A stretch of DNA of 64,000 nucleotides, from positions 910,869 through 974,868 of the forward strand of contig NZ_JAFIMU010000004.1 of assembly GCF_017302985.1 (NCBI RefSeq), written 5' to 3'. Shown here one piece after another: positions 1 through 8,376 of this stretch. Below the pieces are notes generated by a model, which saw only the letters and a program-made list of their open reading frames with translations, was not told the origin of the DNA and searched no databases. Source of the stretch: Corallococcus macrosporus. GTDB lineage: Bacteria; Myxococcota; Myxococcia; Myxococcales; Myxococcaceae. The position numbers were made by a program, and so were the translations under genes. Position 1 is the first letter of the stretch. Each line of letters opens with the position of its first letter.

Positions 1-1
1 C

Positions 2-1063
2 ATGCGCGTGCTGCTCGTCGGGGACTACCCGCCGCCGTACGGGGGCGTGGCCATCCACGTCCGTCAACTTCATCAATTCCTTCGCGACCGCGGAGTCGAG
101 GCGAAGGTGCTCGACATCGGGAAGGGTGGCCGGCCGGCTCCGGACGTCCTCCCCGTGCAAGGCGCCGCCGCCTTCGGCCTGCGGCTCGCGGGATTCACCT
201 CCGCGGGCTGGACGGTCCACCTGCACACCAGCGGCAACAACCCGAAGGCGTGGGTGCTGGCGGCGCTGGTGGGTACCATGCCCGGGCCCCGTTCGCCGCG
301 CGTCATCACGCTGCACTCGGGGTTGATTCCGGACTACCTGGCGGAGTCGCAGACCCGGCGCGTGTTCGCGCGCACGGCGCTGGCGGGCTACGCGCGGGTG
401 GTGGCCGTGTCCCCGGCGGTGCGCGACGCGGTGGTCGCGTGCGGCGTGCCGGCGGAGAAGGTCCTGGTGCATCCGGCCTTCTGCGCCTCTCAAGTCCAGC
501 CCGGCCCGGTGACGCCGGAGGTGGAGGCCGCGCGCGAGCGGCGCCGTCCGCTGCTAGCGATGGCGCACCACCCGTCGCCCGTGTACGGGCGCAAGCAGAT
601 GTTCCGCGCGCTGAAGCTCCTCGCGGAGACGCACCCGGACGTGGGCCTGGCGCTGTTCGGCCCGGGCACGCGCTCCGAGGAGTTCATCCGCGACGCGCGC
701 GAGCTGGGCGTGGCGGGGCTCCTGGAGGACCTGGGCGAGCTGGAGCACGCGAAGGCGCTGGGCCTCCTGTCCCAGAGCGACGTCTTCATCCGGCCCACCA
801 CGCACGACGGGGACTCCATCTCCGTGCGCGAGGCGCTGGCCCTGGGCGTGCCGTGCGTGGCCAGCGACGTGTGCGCGCGGCCGGAGGGCACCCGGTTGTT
901 CAAGGCCGGAGACGAGCGGGCGCTGGCGCAGGCGGTGCGCGACGCGCTGGCGGCGGGCCCGGCGAAGGTGATGGCCCCGGATGCGGGGCCGGTGATGCTG
1001 GACGTGTACGCGGAGTTGCTGCCGTCCGGCATGGCAGGTGCAGGAACCGTGAACGCGGCGTGA
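2..1063 (+). CDS. GT-B glycosyltransferase (group 1/GT4-like)
   Basis: This 353-residue protein looks like a retaining GT-B glycosyltransferase that transfers a sugar from an activated donor during surface polysaccharide synthesis. The N-terminus has the family's nucleotide-fold start with a glycine loop (DYPPPYGGVAIHV, residues 8-20). The C-terminal half carries the donor-site signature REALALGVPCVASD (about residues 276-289), with the conserved glutamate at 277. There is no signal peptide or membrane segment, so it should act at the cytoplasmic face. The start lies at base 2, so its promoter and 5' neighbours lie outside the window. A second glycosyltransferase follows 88 bp downstream on the same strand, suggesting one polysaccharide cluster. 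Acceptor and sugar cannot be predicted. Confidence 0.85.
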   Translation: MRVLLVGDYPPPYGGVAIHVRQLHQFLRDRGVEAKVLDIGKGGRPAPDVLPVQGAAAFGLRLAGFTSAGWTVHLHTSGNNPKAWVLAALVGTMPGPRSPRVITLHSGLIPDYLAESQTRRVFARTALAGYARVVAVSPAVRDAVVACGVPAEKVLVHPAFCASQVQPGPVTPEVEAARERRRPLLAMAHHPSPVYGRKQMFRALKLLAETHPDVGLALFGPGTRSEEFIRDARELGVAGLLEDLGELEHAKALGLLSQSDVFIRPTTHDGDSISVREALALGVPCVASDVCARPEGTRLFKAGDERALAQAVRDALAAGPAKVMAPDAGPVMLDVYAELLPSGMAGAGTVNAA

Positions 1064-1151
1064 CGGAGTGGGGACGGGTTGGGGCGCCTTCGGAGACGAA
1101 AGGCGCGCTTCAGGGACTTCAGCACTGAACTTTTGACTTCAGGAGTGGACG

Positions 1152-2354
1152 ATGCGGCGCAGTGAAGAGATGGACTTGTCGAAGCGGGCCCTTCGCGGGC
1201 GGGACCTGGTGGTGTTCTCCAACGACTGGGACGGCGACCCCCTGTCGAAGGTGCACATCATGCGGATCCTCTCGCGCGACAACCGCGTGCTGTGGGTGAA
1301 CAGCATCGGCAACCGCGCGCCCAAGGCGAACGCGCACGACGCGCAGCGGATCATCAAGAAGCTGAAGACGTTCACGCAGGGCATCAAGGAGGTGGAGCCC
1401 AACCTGCACGTCCTGGCCCCGCTGGCCATTCCGTTCTACGGCTCGGAGACGGTGCGCCAGGCGAACCGCCACCTGCTGCGGCTCCAGGTGCTGCGCGCGA
1501 TGAAGCAGCTGAAGTTCGAGCGCCCCATCTCCTGGAGCTTCCTGCCGGCTTCCGCGCCGGTGTCCGGCACGCTGGGCGAGGACTTCGTCGTGTACCACTG
1601 CGTGGATGAGTTCTCCGCGTTCAGCGACACGAACGGCAAGCACATCGCGGAGCTGGAGGAGCGCCTGCTGCGCCGCGCGGACATGTGCATCACGTCCGCG
1701 GAGCGCCTGTACGAGAACAAGAAGCGCCTCAACCCGCGCACGGTGCTGGTGCGCCACGGCACGGACCACGCGCACTTCGTGAAGGCGTGCGATCCGGAGA
1801 CGAAGATTCCGGAGGACATCGCCAAGCTGCCCAAGCCCATCATCGGCTTCTTCGGGCTGGTGGCGGACTGGATCGACCAGGACGCCATCATCGCGTGCGC
1901 GAAGGCGCACCCGGAGGGCTCGGTGGTCATCGTGGGCAAGACGACGCCGGACTGCGACGACAGCCGCCTGCGCGCCGTTCCCAACATCCACATGCTGGGC
2001 CGCAAGCCGTACGCGGACCTGCCGGGCTACAACAAGGCGTTCGACGTGGCGCTCAACCCGTTCGTCATCAACGAGCTGACGCTCAACTCCAACCCGCTGA
2101 AGGTGCGCGAGTACCTGGCGTCCGGTCTGCCGGTGGTGTCGTCTGACTTGCCGGAGGTCCGCAAGGTGGGGCTGTGCCGCATCGCCACCACGCCCGAGGA
2201 CTACGTGAAGCAGGTCAACGCGGCGCTGGCGGACAACCCGGGCCCGAACCGGGAGCGCGCGGAGAAGATCTTCCACGAGAGCTGGGAGGCGCGCGTCGCC
2301 GAAATCCGCCAGCACGTGGGTGAGGCGATGCTCGCGGCGGGCAAGAAGCTGTAG
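1152..2354 (+). CDS. GT-B glycosyltransferase family protein
   Basis: This 400-residue cytoplasmic protein has the two-domain layout of GT-B glycosyltransferases. The N-terminal part includes a segment (VFSNDWDGDPLSKVHIMRIL) typical of enzymes that build exopolysaccharide or teichuronic-like chains. The C-terminal Rossmann half opens near GFFGLVADWIDQDAI and ends with KVREYLASGLPVVSSDLPEV, equivalent to the donor-binding E-x7 region. ATG 1152 is chosen because AGGAG sits six bases upstream; a second ATG six codons in is less well placed. With the preceding glycosyltransferase it probably forms the 3' end of a polysaccharide operon. The next gene is convergent. Substrate unknown. Confidence 0.85.
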   Translation: MRRSEEMDLSKRALRGRDLVVFSNDWDGDPLSKVHIMRILSRDNRVLWVNSIGNRAPKANAHDAQRIIKKLKTFTQGIKEVEPNLHVLAPLAIPFYGSETVRQANRHLLRLQVLRAMKQLKFERPISWSFLPASAPVSGTLGEDFVVYHCVDEFSAFSDTNGKHIAELEERLLRRADMCITSAERLYENKKRLNPRTVLVRHGTDHAHFVKACDPETKIPEDIAKLPKPIIGFFGLVADWIDQDAIIACAKAHPEGSVVIVGKTTPDCDDSRLRAVPNIHMLGRKPYADLPGYNKAFDVALNPFVINELTLNSNPLKVREYLASGLPVVSSDLPEVRKVGLCRIATTPEDYVKQVNAALADNPGPNRERAEKIFHESWEARVAEIRQHVGEAMLAAGKKL

Positions 2355-2426
2355 GTCCGGTCCGGTACCGGGCGACAAGGGGGCGCGGGTCCGGAGCGTG
2401 TGAGCGCACCGGGCACCGCGCCTTCG

Positions 2427-3611
2427 TCATTCGCGCGGGTCGTCCGCGCGGCCCGTCACGCGACGCTCCAGCAGGGCGTAGCGGCGGGCAAGGCGGGTGT
2501 AGTCCGCGGGGCGGATGGGGGTGCGCTCCCGCGTGCGCAGCAGGTCCTCCTTCGCGTCCAGGTAGTCGCGCGCGGGCACGCCGCAGGTCTCCTCCAGGAG
2601 GCGCGCGGCCTCCGTGTCCGGCAGGGAGGGGGCGATGCCCAGGCGCTCGTGCATCAGGCGTCGCAGGGCGGTGTCGAGCTCCGGCAGCAGCTCCACCTCC
2701 ACCTTCGCGCGGCGCATGAGCCAGCCCAGGGAGCGCACGTATTCGCGCGACGAGCGGTGCCGCTCCACGCGCACGGGCCGGGGCGCACCAAAGCGCGTAC
2801 CGCGTGAGACGACGTAGACGAGCCCCACGGCGAGGCTCTGCGCGATGAAGACCCAGAGGCCCTGGGACAGGGGCGGGCGCGTGACGACGGCGTGGTGGAA
2901 CTCGTCGAAGCGCAGGGGGCCGCGAGCCGCGAGCGCATCCCAGAAGCGCAGGTTGTCGAGCAGCTCCAGGCGCCGGTTCTCCGCGAGGTCCGGGCCCGCG
3001 ACGACGTAGACCTCGCCCTGGCCCAGGCCCCAGCGCCACACCACGCCCGCCGCGCCCAGTCCCGCGAGCGGCACCGCGTCCTCGTGCTCCACCCGCAGGC
3101 TCCGGTCCCGGGCCACGCGCAGGAGCGACAGGTCACGCAGCGCGCCCGCGGGGAGCCACACGTCCACGGTGACGCCGGCGGGGTCCACCCATTCGGAGGC
3201 AAGCCCCTGGTGGTTGGTTCCGGGCAGCGCGCCGGTGGCGATGCGAAGCCATTCCTCCAGGCCCGGCTGGTGTTCGCCCAGCGCGTGCGGAGACAGGTAC
3301 ACGAGCGTGCCGCCGCCCCGGACGAAGCGCTCCAGCGCGGCGACTTCTTCCTTCGTGACGGGCTGGGCTTGCGGCGCGGCGATGATCAGCGTGCGCGTGC
3401 CGGAGGGGATCGACTCCAGCGAGGACGTCTGCGCGCTGACGTCGCGTCCGCGTTCCTGGAGGTAGACGAAGAGGGCCTTGAGGCCCAGGGGGCCCGGGTT
3501 CGTGATGGACGGAACGGGGGATTCCGGTGGTGCCTTATGCGAGGCAAGGCCCACCGCCAGCGCCACGGCGATCATCAGCCCCAGGACGATCGCGACGCGC
3601 GCGTTCCTCAC
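2427..3611 (-). CDS. DUF4350 domain membrane protein
   Basis: This 394-residue protein has an N-terminal membrane anchor (about residues 5-23), a DUF4350 domain that resembles a GATase-like fold (GGGTLVYLSPHA, around residue 100), a second membrane helix near residue 255 (LWVFIAQSLAVGLVYVV) and a cytoplasmic tail containing the RFGAPRPVR...EYVRSLGWLMRRA block conserved in this family. The family is usually encoded beside DUF4129, MoxR ATPase and DUF58 genes, and its biochemical role is unknown. Here it is the last gene of a three-gene minus-strand cluster, and its ATG overlaps the stop of the DUF4129 gene by 4 bp, which implies translational coupling. No MoxR or DUF58 gene follows; the next gene is convergent. 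Confidence 0.8.
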   Translation of the reverse strand: MRNARVAIVLGLMIAVALAVGLASHKAPPESPVPSITNPGPLGLKALFVYLQERGRDVSAQTSSLESIPSGTRTLIIAAPQAQPVTKEEVAALERFVRGGGTLVYLSPHALGEHQPGLEEWLRIATGALPGTNHQGLASEWVDPAGVTVDVWLPAGALRDLSLLRVARDRSLRVEHEDAVPLAGLGAAGVVWRWGLGQGEVYVVAGPDLAENRRLELLDNLRFWDALAARGPLRFDEFHHAVVTRPPLSQGLWVFIAQSLAVGLVYVVSRGTRFGAPRPVRVERHRSSREYVRSLGWLMRRAKVEVELLPELDTALRRLMHERLGIAPSLPDTEAARLLEETCGVPARDYLDAKEDLLRTRERTPIRPADYTRLARRYALLERRVTGRADDPRE

Positions 3612-4492
3612 GGCCGGGCCTCCGCGAGCGAGCCGTGCAGCTGCTCCACGGACTCCACGAAGCGCGCGGCTGCCTCGCGCGACACCGGCTCCAGTGAGTA
3701 GAAGGCCTGGTCGTACCAGCCGACCAGCCGCTCCACTTCGCCTGTCACTCGCGCGGGGGCTCCTCGCGTGGGCAGCTCCGCGGCCAGTTCGCGGTTCGTC
3801 TTCACGCGGTCCGGCCTTGCCAGCTTGCGCTGCTCCAGCGTGGACAGCAGGCCCAGCAATCCCTCACGGATGGCCTCGCGCGCGTCCTCCGTCTCCAGCG
3901 CGGTGCGCGCCCGGCCCAGGTGTTCTCCGGGCGTGTCCAGCTCCAGGGGCGCGGCTTCGCCTGCCACTCCCGGCGCCGTGATGGTCTTGCGGCTCCGGCG
4001 CCAGCGCACCCGCAGCACGCCGAACAACACCACCGCCAACGCCACGCCCAGCATCACCGCGCGCGTGGCCACCGCGAAGCCCTGCGCTCCCCTGGATTCG
4101 AAGAGTCCTTCCAGCCAGGTCTGCAACTCACGTAGCAGGCGCGTCAGCAGGTCGCTGTTGCGCTGCCGGGCCTTCGCGAACTCCGGGCGGTCGAGGATGG
4201 CCTTCAGCCGCTCGGGCTCGCTCGTCACGCCGGGCGCCACGGCCGGTTCCGCGTCCAGCCTGCACACGGCCTCCAGGTACACCGTGAGCTGCTGCGCCCG
4301 TTCCGGCGCGGTCTGTCCGGAGGTCCCGGGCGGCAGGGGCACGCCGTCCAGGGCTTCCACCAGCCGGTTCACCTCCGCGTTGAGGTCCTGCGGTCGCGAG
4401 CGCGCCGTGTCCTCGAGCCGGCGCGACACGGCCTCCCGGTCCGCGCACGGGGGCAGGGTGGCCAGCAGGAGGAGCAGGGGCAGGGCGGGCAC
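3608..4492 (-). CDS. DUF4129 domain membrane protein
   Basis: This 294-residue protein starts at a GTG. It has a hydrophobic N-terminus (PALPLLLLLATLPPC) that looks like a signal or lipoprotein-type leader, an extracytoplasmic segment, one membrane helix around residues 147-163 (VMLGVALAVVLFGVLRV) and a C-terminal helical domain with the DUF4129-like pattern of a protein C-terminal region following a TM helix (KTNRELAAELP, FESLVGWYDQAFYS-like). DUF4129 is often found fused to transglutaminase or next to DUF4350. The function is unknown; a role in envelope or protease-related complexes is guesswork from context. It lies 6 bp after the multi-pass gene upstream and overlaps the DUF4350 gene downstream, so the three are almost certainly co-transcribed. 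Confidence 0.72.
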   Translation of the reverse strand: MPALPLLLLLATLPPCADREAVSRRLEDTARSRPQDLNAEVNRLVEALDGVPLPPGTSGQTAPERAQQLTVYLEAVCRLDAEPAVAPGVTSEPERLKAILDRPEFAKARQRNSDLLTRLLRELQTWLEGLFESRGAQGFAVATRAVMLGVALAVVLFGVLRVRWRRSRKTITAPGVAGEAAPLELDTPGEHLGRARTALETEDAREAIREGLLGLLSTLEQRKLARPDRVKTNRELAAELPTRGAPARVTGEVERLVGWYDQAFYSLEPVSREAAARFVESVEQLHGSLAEARP

Positions 4493-4498
4493 GGGATG

Positions 4499-5545
4499 TC
4501 AGGGGGACGGCGTCGCCGGCTCCGCGGTCGCGATCCGCCGCTCCAGGTCCAGGCCTTCGCGGCGCACGCGCATGTCCACGTAGAAGAACGCGGACACCAC
4601 GAAGCTCAGCGGCGTGAAGAACGACTGCCCCACCACCTGCAACAGCTCCGCGGGCACGAGCAGCGCCTGCGGAATCGCCGCCTGCGCCGCTGGATCCAAC
4701 AGGTTGCCGCCGTAGGCGAGCCGGACGATCCACGCGGGCAGCCCCGACACCAGGCTCACCGCGATGAGGATGCCGCCCACCACCGTGGACAGCACCATGG
4801 CCCGCACCGTGCCCCGGCCAAAGAACCCCGGCTCGACGCGGCCCTTCAGCAGGGCCCCGGAGCGCTTGAACGCCGCCCACGCGCCCACGTCCTCCATCGC
4901 CAGCACCGGCGGCAGGAGCATGAAGCGCAGGAAGTACCAGAGCACCGCCCCCAGCGCGCCCAGGCCCAGCACGATGGCGCCGATGATGATCAGCGCGATG
5001 CTCAGCGCCGTGCCGCCGCCAGAGCCCTTGCCGGTGACGGCCGCGACCACGCCCAGCCCCATGACCACGGAGCCGGGCAGGCACAGCAGGGCGGTCACGC
5101 CCACGGACCAGAGGATCGACAGGAGATAGGTCCCGGTCAGCGTGCCCAGACGCGACACCGCCCGGCGCAGGCCGTCCGAGGGACGCACGGGTTCACCCAG
5201 CCGCGCGGGCACCACGTACCGGGCCGCCGCCGTGGTGGCCACCCAGAAGTTCCACACGAGGAACACGTACAGCACGAGCATCAGCCCCAGCATGATTCCG
5301 GACTGGGTCAGCGCCTGCGTCGGATCCGTGCCCGCGGGAACCTCTCCGCCCAGCCCGGGCAGCACGCCCACCATGCGCGTCATCGCGACGGTGAACGCCT
5401 TCACCGCGATGTAGTTGAGCAGGTCGAACCCCAGGCACAGCACGAACAGGGGCTTCAGATGCGCGCGCCAGAACGTCGCCGCACGGTCGATGATTTCTCC
5501 GATGGCGAGGGGGCGCAGCTCAACGGAGGTCGGGGAAGGCGTCAC
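4499..5545 (-). CDS. Multi-pass membrane protein, GPDPase-membrane-domain-like
   Basis: This is a polytopic inner-membrane protein of 348 residues. A GTG at 5545 is chosen as start because it begins VTPSPTSVELRPLAIGEIID, the typical entry of this family, while further upstream the frame reads low-quality Arg/Cys-rich sequence. About six hydrophobic segments are visible, including the region of residues 40-57, 95-125, 160-190, 200-235 and the C-terminal pair near 270 and 320. The overall pattern (short N-terminal LRPLxIGEIIDRA helix followed by paired TM helices) resembles the membrane domain found on glycerophosphodiester phosphodiesterases, but no catalytic domain is present. First gene of the DUF4129-DUF4350 cluster. 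Exact function unknown. Confidence 0.7.
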   Translation of the reverse strand: MTPSPTSVELRPLAIGEIIDRAATFWRAHLKPLFVLCLGFDLLNYIAVKAFTVAMTRMVGVLPGLGGEVPAGTDPTQALTQSGIMLGLMLVLYVFLVWNFWVATTAAARYVVPARLGEPVRPSDGLRRAVSRLGTLTGTYLLSILWSVGVTALLCLPGSVVMGLGVVAAVTGKGSGGGTALSIALIIIGAIVLGLGALGAVLWYFLRFMLLPPVLAMEDVGAWAAFKRSGALLKGRVEPGFFGRGTVRAMVLSTVVGGILIAVSLVSGLPAWIVRLAYGGNLLDPAAQAAIPQALLVPAELLQVVGQSFFTPLSFVVSAFFYVDMRVRREGLDLERRIATAEPATPSP

Positions 5546-5567
5546 GGCCGCGCAGCATAGCGCCGCC

Positions 5568-6182
5568 TCAAGCCCGCTGGGGCACGTATGCGTCCAGCAG
5601 CTCCCGCGCCGCCGCGCGCGGATCCCCGGCCTCCAGCACGGCGGAGATGACCGCGACGCCCCAGGCCCCCGGCACCTCCCGGGCACGCTCGGGCGTCATT
5701 CCTCCCAGCGCCAGGGCAGGGCAGGGCATCCGCTCCGAAAGCGCCCTGAACCCATGCGGCCCCAGCGTATCGCGCGTGTCGCCGGGCTTGGAGCCGGGCG
5801 CGAACACGGGGCTCACCAGCGCCAGGTCCGCCCCCACCGTGGCTTCCGCCTCGCGCGCGTCGTGCACCGCCACGCTCACGAGCCGGCCCTCTGGCAGGAA
5901 CGGACGCACGTCGCGCGGCGAAGGGCCCGACGCCGGCAGATGCAGGTGCGCGCCCACGAGCAGCGCGACGTCCAGCCGCCCGTTCACGAACAGCGCGCGG
6001 CCCCGGCACACCTCCGCCACGAGCCGAGCCTCCTCCAGGAACAGCCGCCCGGAGGCCTCCGGGTGACGGTGCTGCACGGCGACCTCCGGCCCCGCCTCCA
6101 GCGCCCGCTCCAGCGCGGTCAACAACCGCGTCCGGGGCAGCCGCCAGTCCGTGATGACCACGAGGCGGGGCAGGGCGGGCAC
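5568..6182 (-). CDS. thiE: Thiamine-phosphate synthase
   Basis: This TIM-barrel enzyme of 204 residues joins the thiazole phosphate and HMP-pyrophosphate halves of thiamine. The barrel strands are recognisable: VVITDWRLPR at the N-terminus, LFVNGRLDVALLVGAHLHLP for the pyrimidine-binding NDR..A-type loop, DLALVSPVFAPGSKPG for the SPVFxTxSKPG signature, and PALALGGMTPERA near the end. GTG 6182 is taken as start, two bases after the thiG stop, which makes thiG-thiE tightly coupled. The same frame stays open through thiG in another register, so a longer fusion is an artefact. Length is normal for the family. Confidence 0.9.
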   Translation of the reverse strand: MPALPRLVVITDWRLPRTRLLTALERALEAGPEVAVQHRHPEASGRLFLEEARLVAEVCRGRALFVNGRLDVALLVGAHLHLPASGPSPRDVRPFLPEGRLVSVAVHDAREAEATVGADLALVSPVFAPGSKPGDTRDTLGPHGFRALSERMPCPALALGGMTPERAREVPGAWGVAVISAVLEAGDPRAAARELLDAYVPQRA

Positions 6183-6184
6183 CG

Positions 6185-6970
6185 CTACTCCACGAGCCCT
6201 TCGATGGGGCTGGACGCGGAGCCGTACGCCTTGCGCGGGATGCGGCCCGCCAGGTACGCGTCGCGGCCGGCCTCCACCGCCTTCTTCATCGCCACGGCCA
6301 TGCGCACGGGGTCCTTCGCGCCCGCGATGGCGGTGTTCATGAGCAGCGCGTCCACGCCCAGCTCCATCGCGATGGCCGCGTCGGAGGCCGTGCCCACGCC
6401 CGCGTCCACGATGACCGGCACCTTCACCACCTCGCGGATGAGCCGCAGGTTGTGCGGGTTGCGGATGCCCAGCCCGCTGCCGATGGGCGCCGCCAGCGGC
6501 ATCACCGCCGCGCAGCCCGCGTCCTCCAGCTTGCGCGCCGTGATGGGGTCGTCGCTGGTGTACGGCAGCACCGTGAAGCCTTCCTTCACCAGGATGCGCG
6601 CCGCCTTCACCGTCTCCTCGACGTCGGGGTAGAGCGTCTTCTCGTCGCCCAGGACCTCCAGCTTCACCCACTTGCTCATGCCCAGCTCTTCTGCCAGCCG
6701 GCAGGTGCGCACCGCGTCCTCCGCCGTGTAGCAGAGCGCCGTGTTGGGCAAGAGGCGCATCTTGTTGCGGTCGATCCAGTTCATCAGCGACGCCTCGCCC
6801 GTCGCCTTCAAATCCAACCGCCGCACCGCCACCGTGACGAGCTCCGCGCCCGACGCTTCGTGGCACTGCTTCATCACCTCGTGGCTGGGGTACTTCCCCG
6901 TCCCGACGATGAGCCGCGAGGTGAACGTCACCCCCGCCAGCGTGAAAGGCTTGTCCGCGATGCCGCTCAT
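6185..6970 (-). CDS. thiG: Thiazole synthase
   Basis: ThiG forms the thiazole ring of thiamine from deoxyxylulose-5-phosphate, dehydroglycine and the sulfur carried on the ThiS thiocarboxylate. The 261-residue product begins with the family block [20 protein letters not shown] and contains [10 protein letters not shown], the Schiff-base lysine region [19 protein letters not shown], and [20 protein letters not shown] of the phosphate-binding end of the barrel. ATG 6970 gives the standard length; upstream in-frame sequence is Gly/Arg-rich noise. It lies 26 bp after thiS and 2 bp before thiE, so thiS-thiG-thiE form one operon. No thiF, thiO or thiH is present here. Confidence 0.95.
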   Translation of the reverse strand: MSGIADKPFTLAGVTFTSRLIVGTGKYPSHEVMKQCHEASGAELVTVAVRRLDLKATGEASLMNWIDRNKMRLLPNTALCYTAEDAVRTCRLAEELGMSKWVKLEVLGDEKTLYPDVEETVKAARILVKEGFTVLPYTSDDPITARKLEDAGCAAVMPLAAPIGSGLGIRNPHNLRLIREVVKVPVIVDAGVGTASDAAIAMELGVDALLMNTAIAGAKDPVRMAVAMKKAVEAGRDAYLAGRIPRKAYGSASSPIEGLVE

Positions 6971-6996
6971 GACCGTCTCCTCTCCAGGGCCTGCGC

Positions 6997-7200
6997 TCAC
7001 CCGCCACCGACGAAGGTGACGATCTCCACCCGGTCCCCGTCCTGGAGCCGGTGCTCGGGATGACGGGCGCGGCGCACCACCTCCGCGTTCACCTCCACCG
7101 CCACCCCCGGCCCGCTGCCCAGCTCCAGCAGCGCCAGCAGGGACGAAAGGGTGCTGCCCTCCGGCAGCGTCCGCGCTTCTCCGTTGACCCACACGTTCAC
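6997..7200 (-). CDS. thiS: Sulfur carrier protein for thiazole synthesis
   Basis: This 67-residue ubiquitin-fold protein ends in the diagnostic diglycine tail (VTFVGGG), which is adenylated and then thiocarboxylated so it can donate sulfur to ThiG. The N-terminal strand [15 protein letters not shown] and the [10 protein letters not shown] segment match the family. It is the first gene of the thiS-thiG-thiE operon. A promoter-like sequence lies about 50-75 bp upstream, and I found no TPP riboswitch in the leader. Confidence 0.92.
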   Translation of the reverse strand: MNVWVNGEARTLPEGSTLSSLLALLELGSGPGVAVEVNAEVVRRARHPEHRLQDGDRVEIVTFVGGG

Positions 7201-7527
7201 GGTTTCACGGCTCCTTCCGGCCCCTCCACGGACGGGACCCGCCGGTGCCAGTACAAGGGCGGTTCTGCCCTGTCAACGCACAGCCTCCCCCACGCAACAG
7301 GCCTGCTACAGCGCGCTGGAACGGATTTTTCGCGCCCGGATGCGTTTTGTTCCGCTTCCCCAGCAGGCAGGGGGCCGGGCCCTTCCTCGTGCGCAGGCCG
7401 CCCCTGGGCATTGGACATACGTCCGACAAGCGCTGTGCAGGTACGAGGCCAGCAACCAGTTTCTGCCCAACGCCGGGGAACAAAAAACACCGGCAACCAA
7501 GAACACACTCACAGGGGGCGGTCACAC
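7201..7527. other. Divergent intergenic region between thiS and a lipoprotein gene
   Basis: This 327-bp region has no credible gene; the small frames through it lack family-like sequence. It carries the thiS promoter candidate at its left end. On the plus strand the palindromic stretch TTGGACATACGTCCGACAA (7417-7435 approx.) lies about 95 bp before the lipoprotein start and could belong to its promoter. I looked for the conserved TPP-aptamer sequences in both orientations and did not see them. Confidence 0.5.
7248..7276 (-). promoter_or_regulatory. Candidate promoter of thiS-thiG-thiE
   Basis: On the minus strand a perfect TTGACA (7271-7276) is followed after 15 bp by TGTACT (7250-7255), or after 17 bp by TACTGG (7248-7253). 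The spacer contains an inverted repeat, AGGGC-6-GCCCT on the plus strand (7256-7271), which could be an operator or simply GC symmetry. Its position 50 bp before thiS fits a sigma70 promoter. Confidence 0.45.
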
Positions 7528-8157
7528 ATGCGGAAGCTCATGATTGCGGTCACGGCGGTCGCGGGTCTGACGATGGTCACCGGCTGCAAGAAGGATGACG
7601 TCCAGTCGCAGCGCGAGGATGTCGCCGAGGCCCGTCAGGAAGCGGCGCAGGAGACGGCGGAAGCCCGTCAGGACGAGAGCAAGGAGCTGGCGTCGGCGCA
7701 GCAGAACGCCAACGAGGACGTCGCGGAGGCCCGTCAGGACGCGAACGACAAGATCGCCAGCGCCAACGAGGAGGTCCGTGACGAGGAGAAGGACCTGGCC
7801 GAGGCGCAGGCCAACCGCAACGAGGACCTCGCCGAGGACCGGGCCAACCGGAATGAGGACCTGGCCGCGGGCGGCTCCGGCATGGCCGGCACCACCGCCG
7901 CCGCCGCCGCGACCACCGTCAACGGCCGCGTGCTGTCCAAGTCCGGCGACACGCTGACGCTGGTGGACACGAGCAACAAGGAACTGAAGATCAAGACCAA
8001 CGACAAGACCGCCGTCATGGACAACGCCAGCAAGGCGGTGAAGCTGGACGACATCCAGGAGGGCTCGCAGGTGCGCGCCTCCTACGTGATGGACGGCAAG
8101 GACATGGTCGCCAAGGACGTCACCCTCGTGGCGCCCGTGAAGAAGATGGACAAGTAA
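7528..8157 (+). CDS. Lipoprotein with 11-residue (hendecad) helical repeats
   Basis: The 209-residue product starts with a lipoprotein signal (MRKLMIAVTAVAGLTMVTGC), with Cys20 as the predicted lipidation site. Residues 31-110 are seven 11-residue repeats of the type DVAEARQDAND / ELASAQQNANE / DLAEDRANRNE, interrupted once by three residues (86-88). This periodicity predicts a long, highly charged right-handed coiled coil or an amphipathic LEA-like helix. An Ala/Thr linker leads to a C-terminal beta domain (NGRVLSKSGDTLTLVD, about residues 131-205) resembling small OB-like DUF5666 modules. ATG 7528 has a GGGGGCGG ribosome site. It is monocistronic, ended by a good terminator. Likely an outer-membrane-anchored envelope or stress protein; function not known. 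Confidence 0.75.
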   Translation: MRKLMIAVTAVAGLTMVTGCKKDDVQSQREDVAEARQEAAQETAEARQDESKELASAQQNANEDVAEARQDANDKIASANEEVRDEEKDLAEAQANRNEDLAEDRANRNEDLAAGGSGMAGTTAAAAATTVNGRVLSKSGDTLTLVDTSNKELKIKTNDKTAVMDNASKAVKLDDIQEGSQVRASYVMDGKDMVAKDVTLVAPVKKMDK

Positions 8158-8214
8158 TCCCCGCGCCTCACGCGCACCTGTCCTTCGCGGACTGGGGAAA
8201 TACTTGAAGGCGGC

Positions 8215-8250
8215 GGCTCCCACCCTCGCGGTGGGGGCCGTTTCCTTTTT
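8215..8250 (+). terminator. Rho-independent terminator after the hendecad lipoprotein gene
   Basis: A 10-bp stem GGCTCCCACC (8215-8224) pairs with GGTGGGGGCC (8230-8239), with one G-T pair, around a 5-nt loop and is followed by TTTCCTTTTT (8241-8250). Confidence 0.88.
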
Positions 8251-8376
8251 AGTCGGGGAAACACCCGGTGGGGTCGGATGGGGATGTCTGACCCGGGTGG
8301 TAGGACGCGGGCGTGAGGTCTTCCTCATGCCTTCCCACCCCCGGGAAGCCTTTTCCCGTCAGGAGCGTCAGCCACG

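Noticed and set aside
5568-7007. Single 479-residue ORF covering thiG and thiE
   Set aside because: The upstream part is an out-of-frame shadow of thiG; only the last 204 residues are ThiE-like.
7201-7527. TPP riboswitch upstream of thiS
   Set aside because: The conserved aptamer words are not found in either orientation.
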